Source of the DNA: an uncultured Planctomycetota bacterium
GTDB lineage: Bacteria > Planctomycetota > Phycisphaerae > Phycisphaerales > UBA5793
Assembly: GCA_900696685.1 (NCBI GenBank)
Contig: CAADHA010000089.1
Span: forward strand, 1 to 56,139
Direction of reading: 5' to 3'
DNA: 56,139 bases
Positions within the stretch are counted from its first letter, which is position 1; the number at the start of each line of letters is the position of its first letter. Made by a program: the position numbers and the translations under genes. Under the pieces are notes generated by a model. The model saw only the letters and a list, made by a program, of their open reading frames with translations. It made no database searches and was not told the DNA's origin. Positions 35,487 through 43,630 of the stretch are shown in pieces.

Positions 35487-36632
35487 TCATGTCGGCCGGG
35501 GCAGCGGCGACAGCGCTGCGGCTCGCGGCGCTCGTGCACGGACCAGGTGCGCCTCGAGCCAGCCGCGCGCCCGATCGGGATGATCGTGCGAGAACAGAAT
35601 CGCCTCGTGGTCGAGGCTGTTGATCCGCTCGTTCGCGGCCCGCAGCGCATCCATCGAGTTGCGCAGCGCGACCTCGACGGGCATGCGCTCAGGATTCACG
35701 TCGATCCCGAACCACCCGCGGTAGCCGTACATCTTGAGCGTGTAGAGCAGCGCCTCGGTCTGCTCGGGCGAGAGCGTGCTGACGTTGAGGTCCTGGTCAT
35801 AGTTGCCCAGCGGCTGACTGTTCCAGTGGCTGTGCGCGAGTCGGCCAACGCTCAGCGGCCAACTGAAGGCGTAGGCGAGATCCTCGAAGCCCATCAGCAC
35901 GTGCCCGACCTCGGGATTCATGCACACGAGTTTGTGTCCCTCATCGAGCAGCCGGCGATTGTCCTTCGCTCGCAGCATCGACTCGACCTGATGGCCGAGG
36001 AGCAGGCCCTCGGGCGTGGTGCCGAAGAGGATGCGGCCGCGCGGTTCGTAGGGCTTTGGCTCGAATGCGATGCGCATGCCCGGCTCTGCATCCATCGCCT
36101 CCGCGAGGCCCTCGGCAAAGCGATCGCGCATCGCGGCAAAGTCGAGCCCGAAAGAGTTCTCATATCCATCGATGCCGGGCCAGACCACGGCGAAGTCGGT
36201 GTCGAGTTGCCTGTTGAGGCGCAGCGCGCCTTTCGTGCGCTCGATCGCATTGCGCCGAGGTTCTTTCAGGGGACTCGAAAGCGAGCCCCACTCGAACTGC
36301 TCATCCCAGAAAAGCAGGGGAATGACCGTGAGCAGGCGGATGCCCGTGTCGCGCGTGAACGCCTTCCAGAGGTCAAGGTTCTCTTCGTTGATCTCGTTGG
36401 GGTAGTGCGCTTCGAGGGCGCCCAGGCCCTGGCCCGCGAGCGTGGCGGCGATGTCGAGGCGCTGCTCGATCGTGCGGTCGGGCTGATACTTCGCATGAAA
36501 GCGCGAGTGAGCCGGCGAGAAGAACCAGATCCCCGCGGAGAACTTGAGATCAAGGTTGAATGACTGAAGATGCGCATGCATCTCGGCCGTCGTTCTGCGC
36601 ATCGCCTGAGAACGTAGATCAAGCATCGGCAT
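35487..36632 (-). CDS. Xylose-isomerase-like TIM-barrel protein
   Basis: 381 residues. FSAGIWFFSPAHSRFHAKYQ, GALEAHYPNEINEEN, FEPKPYEPRGRILFGTTPEG, NPEVGHVLMGFEDLAYAF and HWNSQPLGNYDQDLNVS follow the order of metal-binding blocks in xylose isomerase (Glu-Pro-Lys, Asn-x-Glu-x-x-His, Asp-x-Asp), but the sequence is divergent from classical XylA. Next to xylulokinase it is probably a ketose/aldose isomerase, perhaps for xylose; another sugar is possible. The ATG at 36632 has GGGAG about 10 bases upstream and overlaps the methyltransferase stop by 14 bases. Confidence 0.8.
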   Translation of the reverse strand: MPMLDLRSQAMRRTTAEMHAHLQSFNLDLKFSAGIWFFSPAHSRFHAKYQPDRTIEQRLDIAATLAGQGLGALEAHYPNEINEENLDLWKAFTRDTGIRLLTVIPLLFWDEQFEWGSLSSPLKEPRRNAIERTKGALRLNRQLDTDFAVVWPGIDGYENSFGLDFAAMRDRFAEGLAEAMDAEPGMRIAFEPKPYEPRGRILFGTTPEGLLLGHQVESMLRAKDNRRLLDEGHKLVCMNPEVGHVLMGFEDLAYAFSWPLSVGRLAHSHWNSQPLGNYDQDLNVSTLSPEQTEALLYTLKMYGYRGWFGIDVNPERMPVEVALRNSMDALRAANERINSLDHEAILFSHDHPDRARGWLEAHLVRARAPRAAALSPLPRPT

Positions 36633-37554
36633 ACGTCGTTTCTCCCGCAACCTCTCTCGTTGCCACTTCTGTTTGATCCTGATCGATATCGAGTGACCCG
36701 GACTGGCTCACCTCCGGCCTCACGAGCGCAAGCCGGCGCTTCATCACGCGCACCGCTTCTTCATTATTATCAATGAGCACGGCGCTGCGGCCATTCCTGA
36801 TCGCCGCTTCGCCCAGCGTGCCGCTGCCGGCGAAGAAGTCCAGGCACACATCGCCGGGATTCGAGTGCACGCGCACGATGCGCTCGATGATGGCCAGCGG
36901 CTTCTGCGTCGGATAGCCGGTCTTCTCCTTGCCGTTGGGGCTGACGATCGTGTTCCACCACGTGTCGGTGGGCGTCTTGCCGCGTGCGGCCTTCTCCGGC
37001 CCGACGAGGCCCGGGGCCATGTAGGGAATGCGGTCGATGTCGTCGTAGCGGTAGGTGTAGTTCATCGGATCCTTGGCGTACCAGAGGATGTTGTCGTGCT
37101 TGGGCGACCAGCGGCGCGTGGCGCGGGCGCCGTAGTCGTAGGCCCAGATGATCTCGTTGATGAAACTCGCGCGGCCGAAGATTGCATCAAGCAGCACCTT
37201 GGCGTAATGCACCTCGCGGTAATCGAGATGCAGGAAGAAACTGCCCGTCGGCTTGAGCAGACGATGCGCATCGAGCAGCCGCGGCTCGAGAAACGCCAGG
37301 TAGTCATCGAAGACATCGGCGTATGACTTCGTCCCCAGGCGCACGGATCGATAGCGCCGGCCCTTGAAGCCGGTGCGGTCGCCCGCGTCGTCGCGCACTG
37401 TGTGCATCTGCGTGCGGCTCTGCACCCTGCCGGTGTTAAAGGGCGGGTCGATGTAGATGAGGTCAAACAAGGCGCCGGGCCAGTCCTGCATGACGGCGAG
37501 GTTGTCGCCGAAATGAATCTCGAGGCGGGGGACACCGGCGGGCGGTGTGGTCAT
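36619..37554 (-). CDS. Site-specific DNA methyltransferase (N6-adenine or N4-cytosine), orphan
   Basis: 311 residues. Motif IV DPPFNTG (catalytic) comes first, then a variable target-recognition region, then motif I FFAGSGTLGEAA near the C-terminus: the beta-class order. TGYPTQKPLAIIERIV is motif X-like. No restriction gene lies beside it, so it looks like a solitary methyltransferase used for regulation or replication control, or a relic. Its last 14 bases overlap the sugar isomerase start, so it leads the xylB row. The C-terminal 35 residues are acidic and unrelated to the family core. The target sequence cannot be predicted. Confidence 0.9.
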   Translation of the reverse strand: MTTPPAGVPRLEIHFGDNLAVMQDWPGALFDLIYIDPPFNTGRVQSRTQMHTVRDDAGDRTGFKGRRYRSVRLGTKSYADVFDDYLAFLEPRLLDAHRLLKPTGSFFLHLDYREVHYAKVLLDAIFGRASFINEIIWAYDYGARATRRWSPKHDNILWYAKDPMNYTYRYDDIDRIPYMAPGLVGPEKAARGKTPTDTWWNTIVSPNGKEKTGYPTQKPLAIIERIVRVHSNPGDVCLDFFAGSGTLGEAAIRNGRSAVLIDNNEEAVRVMKRRLALVRPEVSQSGSLDIDQDQTEVATREVAGETTYADA

Positions 37555-37915
37555 GGCGTGAGTCTACCCGCGCGCCGCCCGGCCCGCACCGGCCGCGCCC
37601 GGCCACGCGGGCCGCCGGCGAACGCCTCCCCGCCTCAGCCCGCCCGCAGATCGACGGGAGAAAACTCCACCTGATTCTCATTTCGGCGGAACCGCGCGGC
37701 CGGACCGGAGCGAATAAGGGAATATCACGCCGCAGCGTCCGTTGCGGCCGTGGGGCTGCGGTTTTCTCTTGCGTTCTGCGCCGCAGACTGTATGATGGGG
37801 CGACGGCGAGCCGGTCTCGCAGGTCCGTCGGCCCGAGAGCCGCCCGCATGGCGCTGCCGCGGCGGACGGGCCGCTCATTACCAGGGTCTTGACATCCATC
37901 TGAGGGAGACTCGCC
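37555..37915. other. Divergent intergenic region
   Basis: About 360 bases between the methyltransferase (minus) and the FG-GAP gene (plus). It holds a hairpin CCGCAGC/GCTGCGG (37730-37736 with 37755-37761) followed by TTTT, a plus-strand promoter (37769-37796), and the ribosome-binding site of the next gene (GAGGGAG, just before 37916). I see no gene in it. Confidence 0.45.
37769..37796 (+). promoter_or_regulatory. Sigma-70 type promoter of the first FG-GAP gene
   Basis: TTGCGT (37769-37774), 16 bases, then TATGAT (37791-37796). The gene starts 120 bases later, leaving a long leader. The preceding hairpin with T-run (37730-37765) may isolate it from upstream transcription. Confidence 0.4.
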
Positions 37916-39481
37916 ATGAAGCATTGGAGTCGTCGATTCACATTGCATCAGATGGTCCTTGCCGCGCCAGCCGTGCTGATGTGCTCTGCATGGAGCAGCA
38001 TCGTCCTCGCCCAGCGCGGCCTGCCGTACACGATTGAGCCGCCGGAGGGTTCGGTCGAGTTCGGCGCTTCTGTCGCGTCCGGCGGCGATGCCGATCGCGA
38101 CGGCCTGCCGGACATCTTTGTTGCGGACCCGTCGTTCCGGATCGGCAATGACATCGTCGGGCGATGGTTCGTGTGTCGCGGCACGGACGGGGCGATCCTC
38201 TGGAGTGGAACCGGAGATCAGCCCATGCCCTCAAACTCCGCTCCGTTCGTCATCGGATCATTCGTGGGAGACTTGAATGACGATGGGCGCGATGACGTCG
38301 TGGTGGGCCTCACGGCTGCGCCCGGCGGAGTTCGCGCGCTGCGCGCCTTCTCGGGGATCGACGGCATGGCGCTGTGGGAGGCGGATGCAATCGGCATTGG
38401 CGATCTCTGCGCCGCCGGAGACCTCGACGGCGACCTTGTCCCCGACATCGCGTACACATCGCGCGACTGGCGCAACTCGCAGTTTCAGGTCGTCGCCGTC
38501 AGCGGTGCGACCGGCGCAGAGCTCTTCCGCCGGGACGTTCCCAGTTCGGTGCTGCGCATTCGCAGCCTCGGCGATGCCGACGGGGACTCCATTCCCGATC
38601 TGGTCGTGGGATTCACGGCGAGTCAGGGAGGGTGCTGTTTCTCGGCCGTCATGGCCGTTTCCGGAGCGGACGGCGCCCCCATCTGGTACGTTCCCGTCAA
38701 TGGAACGTCGAGCGTCGGCTTTGCCATTGCCACGGGAGTCGATCTCTCCGGTGATGGCGTGTGGGACATCGCCACCATGTACCAGACGAGTTCAAACGGA
38801 GTCATTCTCGATGGCGCTACGGGCCGGGTTCTTCGTCACTTCGACGCGACTACGCCGGGCGATCTCTGGGGAATGCGGCTTGACTTTGCCCGCACCCACG
38901 ATCCCGATCGCGTGGACCTCGTGGCCCAGCACTGGCGGAACTCGCGCCTCGGCGTCGATGTCGTTGACCAGGAGAACAACGAAATTCACTGGGTGACGGG
39001 CGCTGTCAGTGCGCCGCCTCTCGGCTTTTTCCGCGGTCATGAGACCGCCGTGGCTGATCTGAACGGCGACGGACTCGACGACTTCATCATCGGTTCGTTC
39101 GGGGAAGGCGTGCGCACGTTCGGTGGGAGTCCCCTGTTGCTCAACTTCACCGAACATCGCGATGGCTACGACATCGTCCCGGGCCACGTCTACGACTTCA
39201 CCGTCCGCGGCGCGCGACCCGGCCGCACGATCCACCTCCTCGGCTCATTGCGCGGCAACGGCTGCACCTTCATTCCGCGCCTGGGCATCTGCATCGATCT
39301 CGACCAGCGCATTCACCGCCTCGGCAGCGCCGTCGCAGAACCCGACCGCGCGGCCCGCTTCACGCTCGAAGCACCGATCAACCTGCCGCGCGGCCCGCTG
39401 TGGCTCCAGGCGATCGACCCCGCCGACCCCAGCCGCGGCGCGATCACGAGCAATGTGATGCGACTGGAGGTCGTGGATTAG
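37916..39481 (+). CDS. Exported FG-GAP/VCBS repeat protein, paralogue 1
   Basis: 521 residues. A signal peptide ends near VLAQ. About six integrin-type FG-GAP units follow, each with a calcium-loop-like Asp/Asn-rich core (ADRDGLPDIFVAD, DLNDDGRDDVVVGL, DLDGDLVPDIAYTS, DADGDSIPDLVVGF, DLSGDGVWDIATMY, DLNGDGLDDFIIGS), which should fold into a beta-propeller. The last 110 residues are a small beta domain with three Cys (NGCTFIPRLGICIDLD) ending at LWLQAIDPADPSRGAI, shared almost exactly with the next gene. Likely a cell-surface or secreted adhesion or carbohydrate-contact protein; ligand unknown. The start has GAGGGAG upstream. Confidence 0.85.
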   Translation: MKHWSRRFTLHQMVLAAPAVLMCSAWSSIVLAQRGLPYTIEPPEGSVEFGASVASGGDADRDGLPDIFVADPSFRIGNDIVGRWFVCRGTDGAILWSGTGDQPMPSNSAPFVIGSFVGDLNDDGRDDVVVGLTAAPGGVRALRAFSGIDGMALWEADAIGIGDLCAAGDLDGDLVPDIAYTSRDWRNSQFQVVAVSGATGAELFRRDVPSSVLRIRSLGDADGDSIPDLVVGFTASQGGCCFSAVMAVSGADGAPIWYVPVNGTSSVGFAIATGVDLSGDGVWDIATMYQTSSNGVILDGATGRVLRHFDATTPGDLWGMRLDFARTHDPDRVDLVAQHWRNSRLGVDVVDQENNEIHWVTGAVSAPPLGFFRGHETAVADLNGDGLDDFIIGSFGEGVRTFGGSPLLLNFTEHRDGYDIVPGHVYDFTVRGARPGRTIHLLGSLRGNGCTFIPRLGICIDLDQRIHRLGSAVAEPDRAARFTLEAPINLPRGPLWLQAIDPADPSRGAITSNVMRLEVVD

Positions 39482-39852
39482 TTTCATCGCACGCAGACAC
39501 CGCCGTTGGAGCCAGGCTCCGGCAGGAACTGGGGCCAGCCGGGGGCCACACGGGTCGAATCAGGCACGCCGGTCGCCCGGGACGCTCTCGGAAATCAGGG
39601 AATCCGCCCCGAAAGTGGAAGGTTTCATTCCGCGGCCCTGAATTCTTCGGTACAATGGGCCGGTTGAAGGCGGTCGCTGCGGGCATCCTCTGCCCGATGG
39701 ACCTCCGGGACCGGATACGCACAGTCCGGCCGGCCTGACATTCTTGCCTTGCCTCATCACGGCCCTGATGCGATGGCTCGCCCAGAGTCGTGCGCCCCGC
39801 CTTGTGTCGGGGGACATGCGGTAAACAGCCAATCTGCCTCAGGAGGTTTGTC
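39482..39852. other. Intergenic region between the FG-GAP paralogues
   Basis: About 370 bases without a convincing gene. It contains a -10-like TACAAT (39651-39656) with no good -35, and the strong ribosome-binding site AGGAGG (39841-39846) of the next gene. Separate transcription of the second paralogue is likely. Confidence 0.4.
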
Positions 39853-41445
39853 ATGCATGCGAGCCGAGGATTATCGTCGATCGCTGCGTGGCTTGCCATT
39901 GGTCTGATGGTCGTCGGGCTGCTGCCGACGTCGGTGTTGGCGCAGCGAGGCTTGCCGCACCTCATCGAGCCGCCGGAGGGGTCGGTGCAGTTCGGCCGGT
40001 CGGTGGCGAGCGGAGGCGATGCCAACGGCGACGGCGTCGATGACCTCTTCATCAGCGACCCCGGCTTCGAGGTGGAGGGCGTGCGCGTCGGCCGCTGGTT
40101 CGTCTACGACGGAGCGACGCGGGAGGAGATGTGGCGCGCGGTGGGCGACGCGCCGCTGGGAATTGATGAGTTGAGATGGAGCCACCTGATCGCGGCTGCG
40201 TTCATCGGCGACATCGACGGCGACGGGGGAGATGACCTCATCGTCGGGATCCCAACCACATTCCAGCAGCATGGAACAGCGATCGTGTACTCCGCGCGCA
40301 CGGGCGATGTGCTGCACCGCTACGACGGCGGTGAGCATCACTACCTCGGCATCGACGTCAGCGGCGTCGGGGATTTGAACAGAGACGGCACGCCCGACTT
40401 CGCCTTCGCCGGGCGCTACTACGCCGCCGATGGACACGTCTCGTTTCGATCAGGGAGAGACGGAAGTGAACTGCATCGAATCGAGATTCCCTATCCACGG
40501 CGCATTCGAGGCATCGGCGACATCGACGGCGACGGACACGATGACGCCGCGGTCAGTTCCTGGCGCCAATACATCGAAAATGCGCGGGTCTCCATTCTGT
40601 CGGGCCGGACGGGCGAAACGACGATCCTGAGCGCGCCGGGCGGATCCCGCGAGGACCGCTTCGCCTACACGATGGCCGGCGGTGCAGATGTCACCGGCGA
40701 TGGCGTACCTGATCTTGCGGTGCGAGGCGGTCGTGAGAACAGTGATGGCGTCATCTACATCTACTCAGGCGCCACGCTCGAAATCGTCAGCACCATCACG
40801 GATTTGACTGAGCGCTTTGGCCTTCGGGCGACGCGGATCGAGTTCGTCGACGTCAACGGAGACGGCCTGTTCGAAGTCTTCGCCGACTGGGGCGGGAGGG
40901 TGAGCATCTACGAGCCGCTGTCGGGTCGAATGATCCGGCACCATCCGACCTCGCTGATCCAAAACAGCCAGGGCGTCATCTACGGCAGCGAATCCGCCGC
41001 AGGCCACTTCAATGGCGACGTCTTCGCTGACGTAGCCAATCTGGTCTACACCAGCAGCGCGGAGATGCGTCGGGTCGGTCTCTTTGCCGGCGCGCCCCTG
41101 CTTCTGAGCACCTCGGAGACCAGCTCTGGCAGCAGGCTTCGGCGCGGTCAGAAGTACGTCTTCATTGTCCACGGCGCGCAGAGCGGCCGGCGCGTCTACT
41201 TCCTCGCCTCGCCCACGGGCCACGGCTGCACCTTCATCCCGCGCCTCGGAGTCTGCATCGACCTCGACCCGCGCATCCACCGCCTGGGCGACGCTCTTAC
41301 CAACAGCGAAGGCTTCGCCCAACTCTCGCTCGAAATCGGTACCAACGTCCCCCTCGGCCCGGCCTGGCTCCAGGCGATCGACCCCGCCGACCCCAGTCGC
41401 GGCGCGATCACGAGCAATGTCCTGCAGGTGGAGATCGTCCAGTAG
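39853..41445 (+). CDS. Exported FG-GAP/VCBS repeat protein, paralogue 2
   Basis: 530 residues and a close relative of the upstream gene: signal peptide ending LAQ, then the shared start QRGLPHLIEPPEGSVQFGRS. FG-GAP units follow (DANGDGVDDLFISD, DIDGDGGDDLIVGI, DLNRDGTPDFAFAG, DIDGDGHDDAAVSS, DVTGDGVPDLAVRG, DVNGDGLFEVFADW), and the same C-terminal beta domain (HGCTFIPRLGVCIDLD, LQAIDPADPSRGAI). The propeller units diverge more than the two ends, as expected for a tandem duplication followed by ligand-side divergence. AGGAGG lies 6 bases before the ATG. Confidence 0.87.
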   Translation: MHASRGLSSIAAWLAIGLMVVGLLPTSVLAQRGLPHLIEPPEGSVQFGRSVASGGDANGDGVDDLFISDPGFEVEGVRVGRWFVYDGATREEMWRAVGDAPLGIDELRWSHLIAAAFIGDIDGDGGDDLIVGIPTTFQQHGTAIVYSARTGDVLHRYDGGEHHYLGIDVSGVGDLNRDGTPDFAFAGRYYAADGHVSFRSGRDGSELHRIEIPYPRRIRGIGDIDGDGHDDAAVSSWRQYIENARVSILSGRTGETTILSAPGGSREDRFAYTMAGGADVTGDGVPDLAVRGGRENSDGVIYIYSGATLEIVSTITDLTERFGLRATRIEFVDVNGDGLFEVFADWGGRVSIYEPLSGRMIRHHPTSLIQNSQGVIYGSESAAGHFNGDVFADVANLVYTSSAEMRRVGLFAGAPLLLSTSETSSGSRLRRGQKYVFIVHGAQSGRRVYFLASPTGHGCTFIPRLGVCIDLDPRIHRLGDALTNSEGFAQLSLEIGTNVPLGPAWLQAIDPADPSRGAITSNVLQVEIVQ

Positions 41446-41759
41446 ACCGATGCTTCCAACCGCGCCGACCCGGAGCAAGGCATTCGCGCGGGAAGGAGTA
41501 TCAGCCGGTCCTGCAACCAGGGGATCACAGGGCGGTGCCGGCGCCATGATCCTGCTCTCGGCGCGCCTGCGTCGGGCGTTGCCGGTGCACAACGGTCTGC
41601 CGGCCCGGACTGAAGCGTGGCCGAAGAACCGCTTCCTGGGTTGGCGCATCGCACGCGGCGGCGACGCGGAGGGAGAGCTCTGTCCACTCGACCCCGGTTG
41701 CCTCCTCTCTACGATCTCCGCTTTAGCGCACCGCGCGCTCGCGCGGAGGAGTCGAGGAC
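41446..41759. other. Intergenic region before the isocitrate dehydrogenase gene
   Basis: About 310 bases. Short open frames occur in all phases but none has a ribosome-binding site and family features together. GGAGGAG about 41746-41752 is the ribosome-binding site of the next gene. Nothing else was recognised. Confidence 0.35.
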
Positions 41760-42767
41760 ATGGCCAGGACAGTGTGTCTGCTGCGCGGCGACGGGATCGG
41801 GCCTGAAGTGACGGAGGCGGCGCGGCGCGTCATCGACGCCGCCGGCGCGGGCCTCGAGTGGCTCGAACTCGACGCCGGCGCGGGAGCGCTGGAGCGCACG
41901 GGCGATGTCCTTCCGCCCGCGACCATCGCCGCGATCGAGAGGCACCGCATCGCCCTCAAGGGGCCGCTCACGACGCCCATCGGCAAGGGCTTCGCCAGCG
42001 TCAACGTCCAACTGCGCAAGCGATTCGATCTCTACGCCGCGGTGCGGCCGGTGCGCTCGATGCCGGGCATCCGCACGCGCTTCGAGAACGTCGAGATCGT
42101 CGTCATCCGCGAGAACACCGAGGGGCTGTACTCGGGAATCGAGCACGAAGTGGTGCCCGGCGTCGTCGAGAGCCTCAAGGTCGCCACGCGGGCGGGCTGC
42201 GAGCGCATCGCGCGCTTCGCGTTCAACTATGCGCGCGAGCGCGGCCGCAGGAAAGTGACCGTCTTTCACAAGGCGAACATCATGAAGATGTCCGACGGCC
42301 TGTTCATCGAATGCGCCCGCAGGATGCACAAGGAGTGCGGGGAGGGGATTGAGTACCAGGAACTCATCATCGACAACGGGTGCATGCAACTGGTCCAGAA
42401 CCCGGCGCAGTTCGACATCCTGCTGCTGGAGAATCTCTACGGCGACGTGATCAGCGACCTCTGCGCGGGGCTGGTGGGCGGCCTGGGCGTCGTGCCGGGG
42501 GCGAACATCGGGAAGGACTGCGCCATCTTCGAGGCGGTGCACGGCAGCGCGCCGACCATCGCGGGCCAGAACATCGCCAACCCCCTGGCCGTCATCATGA
42601 GCGGCGTGATGATGCTGCGGCACCTCGGCCTGCACGAACCGGCCGGGCGCATCAGGAGCGCCTACAACGCCGTGCTCACCGAGGGCCGGGCTGAGGAACT
42701 CACCCGCGACATCGGTGGAACCGCAGGCACGAACGAGTTCGCCCAAGCCGTCATTCGCAGGCTGTGA
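41760..42767 (+). CDS. NAD-type isocitrate dehydrogenase (isocitrate/isopropylmalate dehydrogenase family)
   Basis: 335 residues. CLLRGDGIGPEVTEAARRVI, ALKGPLTTPIGKGFASVNVQ (substrate loop), LRKRFDLYAAVRPVRSMPGI, VVIRENTEGLYSGIEHEV, VTVFHKANIMKMSDGLF, ENLYGDVISDLCAGLVGGLG and HGSAPTIAGQNIANPLAVI are family blocks. The Ser-Val-Asn substrate loop and the Glu-Asn-Thr-Glu-Gly-Leu-Tyr-Ser-Gly block point to NAD-dependent isocitrate dehydrogenase rather than LeuB. It oxidises isocitrate to 2-oxoglutarate. It stands alone, followed by a palindromic repeat and a terminator. Confidence 0.92.
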   Translation: MARTVCLLRGDGIGPEVTEAARRVIDAAGAGLEWLELDAGAGALERTGDVLPPATIAAIERHRIALKGPLTTPIGKGFASVNVQLRKRFDLYAAVRPVRSMPGIRTRFENVEIVVIRENTEGLYSGIEHEVVPGVVESLKVATRAGCERIARFAFNYARERGRRKVTVFHKANIMKMSDGLFIECARRMHKECGEGIEYQELIIDNGCMQLVQNPAQFDILLLENLYGDVISDLCAGLVGGLGVVPGANIGKDCAIFEAVHGSAPTIAGQNIANPLAVIMSGVMMLRHLGLHEPAGRIRSAYNAVLTEGRAEELTRDIGGTAGTNEFAQAVIRRL

Positions 42768-42806
42768 GCAGAGGTTGAGTCGGGGACGGGGCATCGAGTC
42801 GTCACA

Positions 42807-42845
42807 CCCCCCGAAAATAGACCCGTCCCTATTTTCGGGAGGGGG
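42807..42845. repeat. REP-like palindrome
   Basis: CCCGAAAATAG and CTATTTTCGGG are perfect 11-bp arms (42810-42820 and 42829-42839) around the loop ACCCGTCC, flanked by C-runs and G-runs. The A/T-rich arms stand out from the GC-rich surroundings. It lies between isocitrate dehydrogenase and the next operon and recalls REP elements mobilised by tyrosine-type (RAYT) transposases. Only one copy is in the window. Confidence 0.5.
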
Positions 42846-42931
42846 CGTCGAGGGGTCGGCGGGAACCAGCGGCGCCCGCGGACGAATCATCGGCTGCTTC
42901 CGAAGGCTATCGGGGCTTGAGGATGCGGAAG

Positions 42932-42955
42932 AAAACCGCCCGCGGAAGCGGTTTT
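42932..42955 (+). terminator. Hairpin, possible terminator
   Basis: AAAACCGC (42932-42939) and GCGGTTTT (42948-42955) form a perfect 8-bp stem with an 8-base loop. The terminal T-run is inside the stem, as in many intrinsic terminators. It may end the isocitrate dehydrogenase transcript or act on the leader of the next gene. Confidence 0.45.
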
Positions 42956-43023
42956 GTCCTGTACCCGACGCCATCATGTGGTATGTTCTATGATGTGCCC
43001 GGCCCAGCCGGAGGAGTGACCGC

Positions 43024-43608
43024 ATGTCGCTGAAGACGGAAACGGAGATCGAAGCCCTCGCCCCGCTCTTCGAGTACCTCGAGTCGCTCACCGGCCGGGC
43101 GTCCATCGACGATCTCGACCGCGCCTTGCGCGCGATCGACGTGACGGTCGAGGACGTGGCCGGGCACATCCGCTATTGCGATGAGCACTACAAGCGCAAC
43201 CTGGTCCGCGAGGGGCGGTGGTACCAGGCCTACGCGCTGTGCTGGAAGAGCGGGCAGCGCAGCCCGATCCACGATCACAGCAGCACGACCTGCGGCGTGC
43301 GGGTCCTGCAAGGCAGAGGCGTCGAGACGATCTACGAGCCTTCGCCGTGCGGTCAGATGATGGCGGTGCGCTCGCGGCCGCTGTGCGTCGGCGACATCTG
43401 CGCCAGCCAGGACAGCGACACGCACCAGATTTCCAACCTCCAGCCCGCGGGCCAGAACCTCGTGACGCTGCACATCTACTCGCCGCCGCTGCGCGAGTTC
43501 CACACTTACAGCGCCACGGACGGCACGGTGAACCGCGTCCGCGACATCGGCAACGGCTGCTGCGAGGTCGTCGCCACGATGGACATCGCGGAGTTCAGAG
43601 GTCGATGA
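43024..43608 (+). CDS. Cysteine dioxygenase
   Basis: 194 residues of cupin fold. SPIHDHSSTTCGVRVLQG holds two of the iron-binding His and the Cys of the Cys-Tyr cofactor region; DTHQISNLQ supplies the third His; LHIYSPPLREFHTYS has the conserved Tyr-Ser-Pro-Pro. It oxidises cysteine to cysteine sulfinate. GGAGGAG lies 7 bases before the ATG. It stands alone and converges on the vWA gene (22-base gap). Confidence 0.9.
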   Translation: MSLKTETEIEALAPLFEYLESLTGRASIDDLDRALRAIDVTVEDVAGHIRYCDEHYKRNLVREGRWYQAYALCWKSGQRSPIHDHSSTTCGVRVLQGRGVETIYEPSPCGQMMAVRSRPLCVGDICASQDSDTHQISNLQPAGQNLVTLHIYSPPLREFHTYSATDGTVNRVRDIGNGCCEVVATMDIAEFRGR

Positions 43609-43630
43609 GCGGCGCGTTTACGATTGATGA

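Noticed and set aside
34107..36563. 818-codon plus-strand open frame opposite xylB and the isomerase-like gene
   Set aside because: Spans two real minus-strand genes as their codon-bias shadow, with no recognisable domain.
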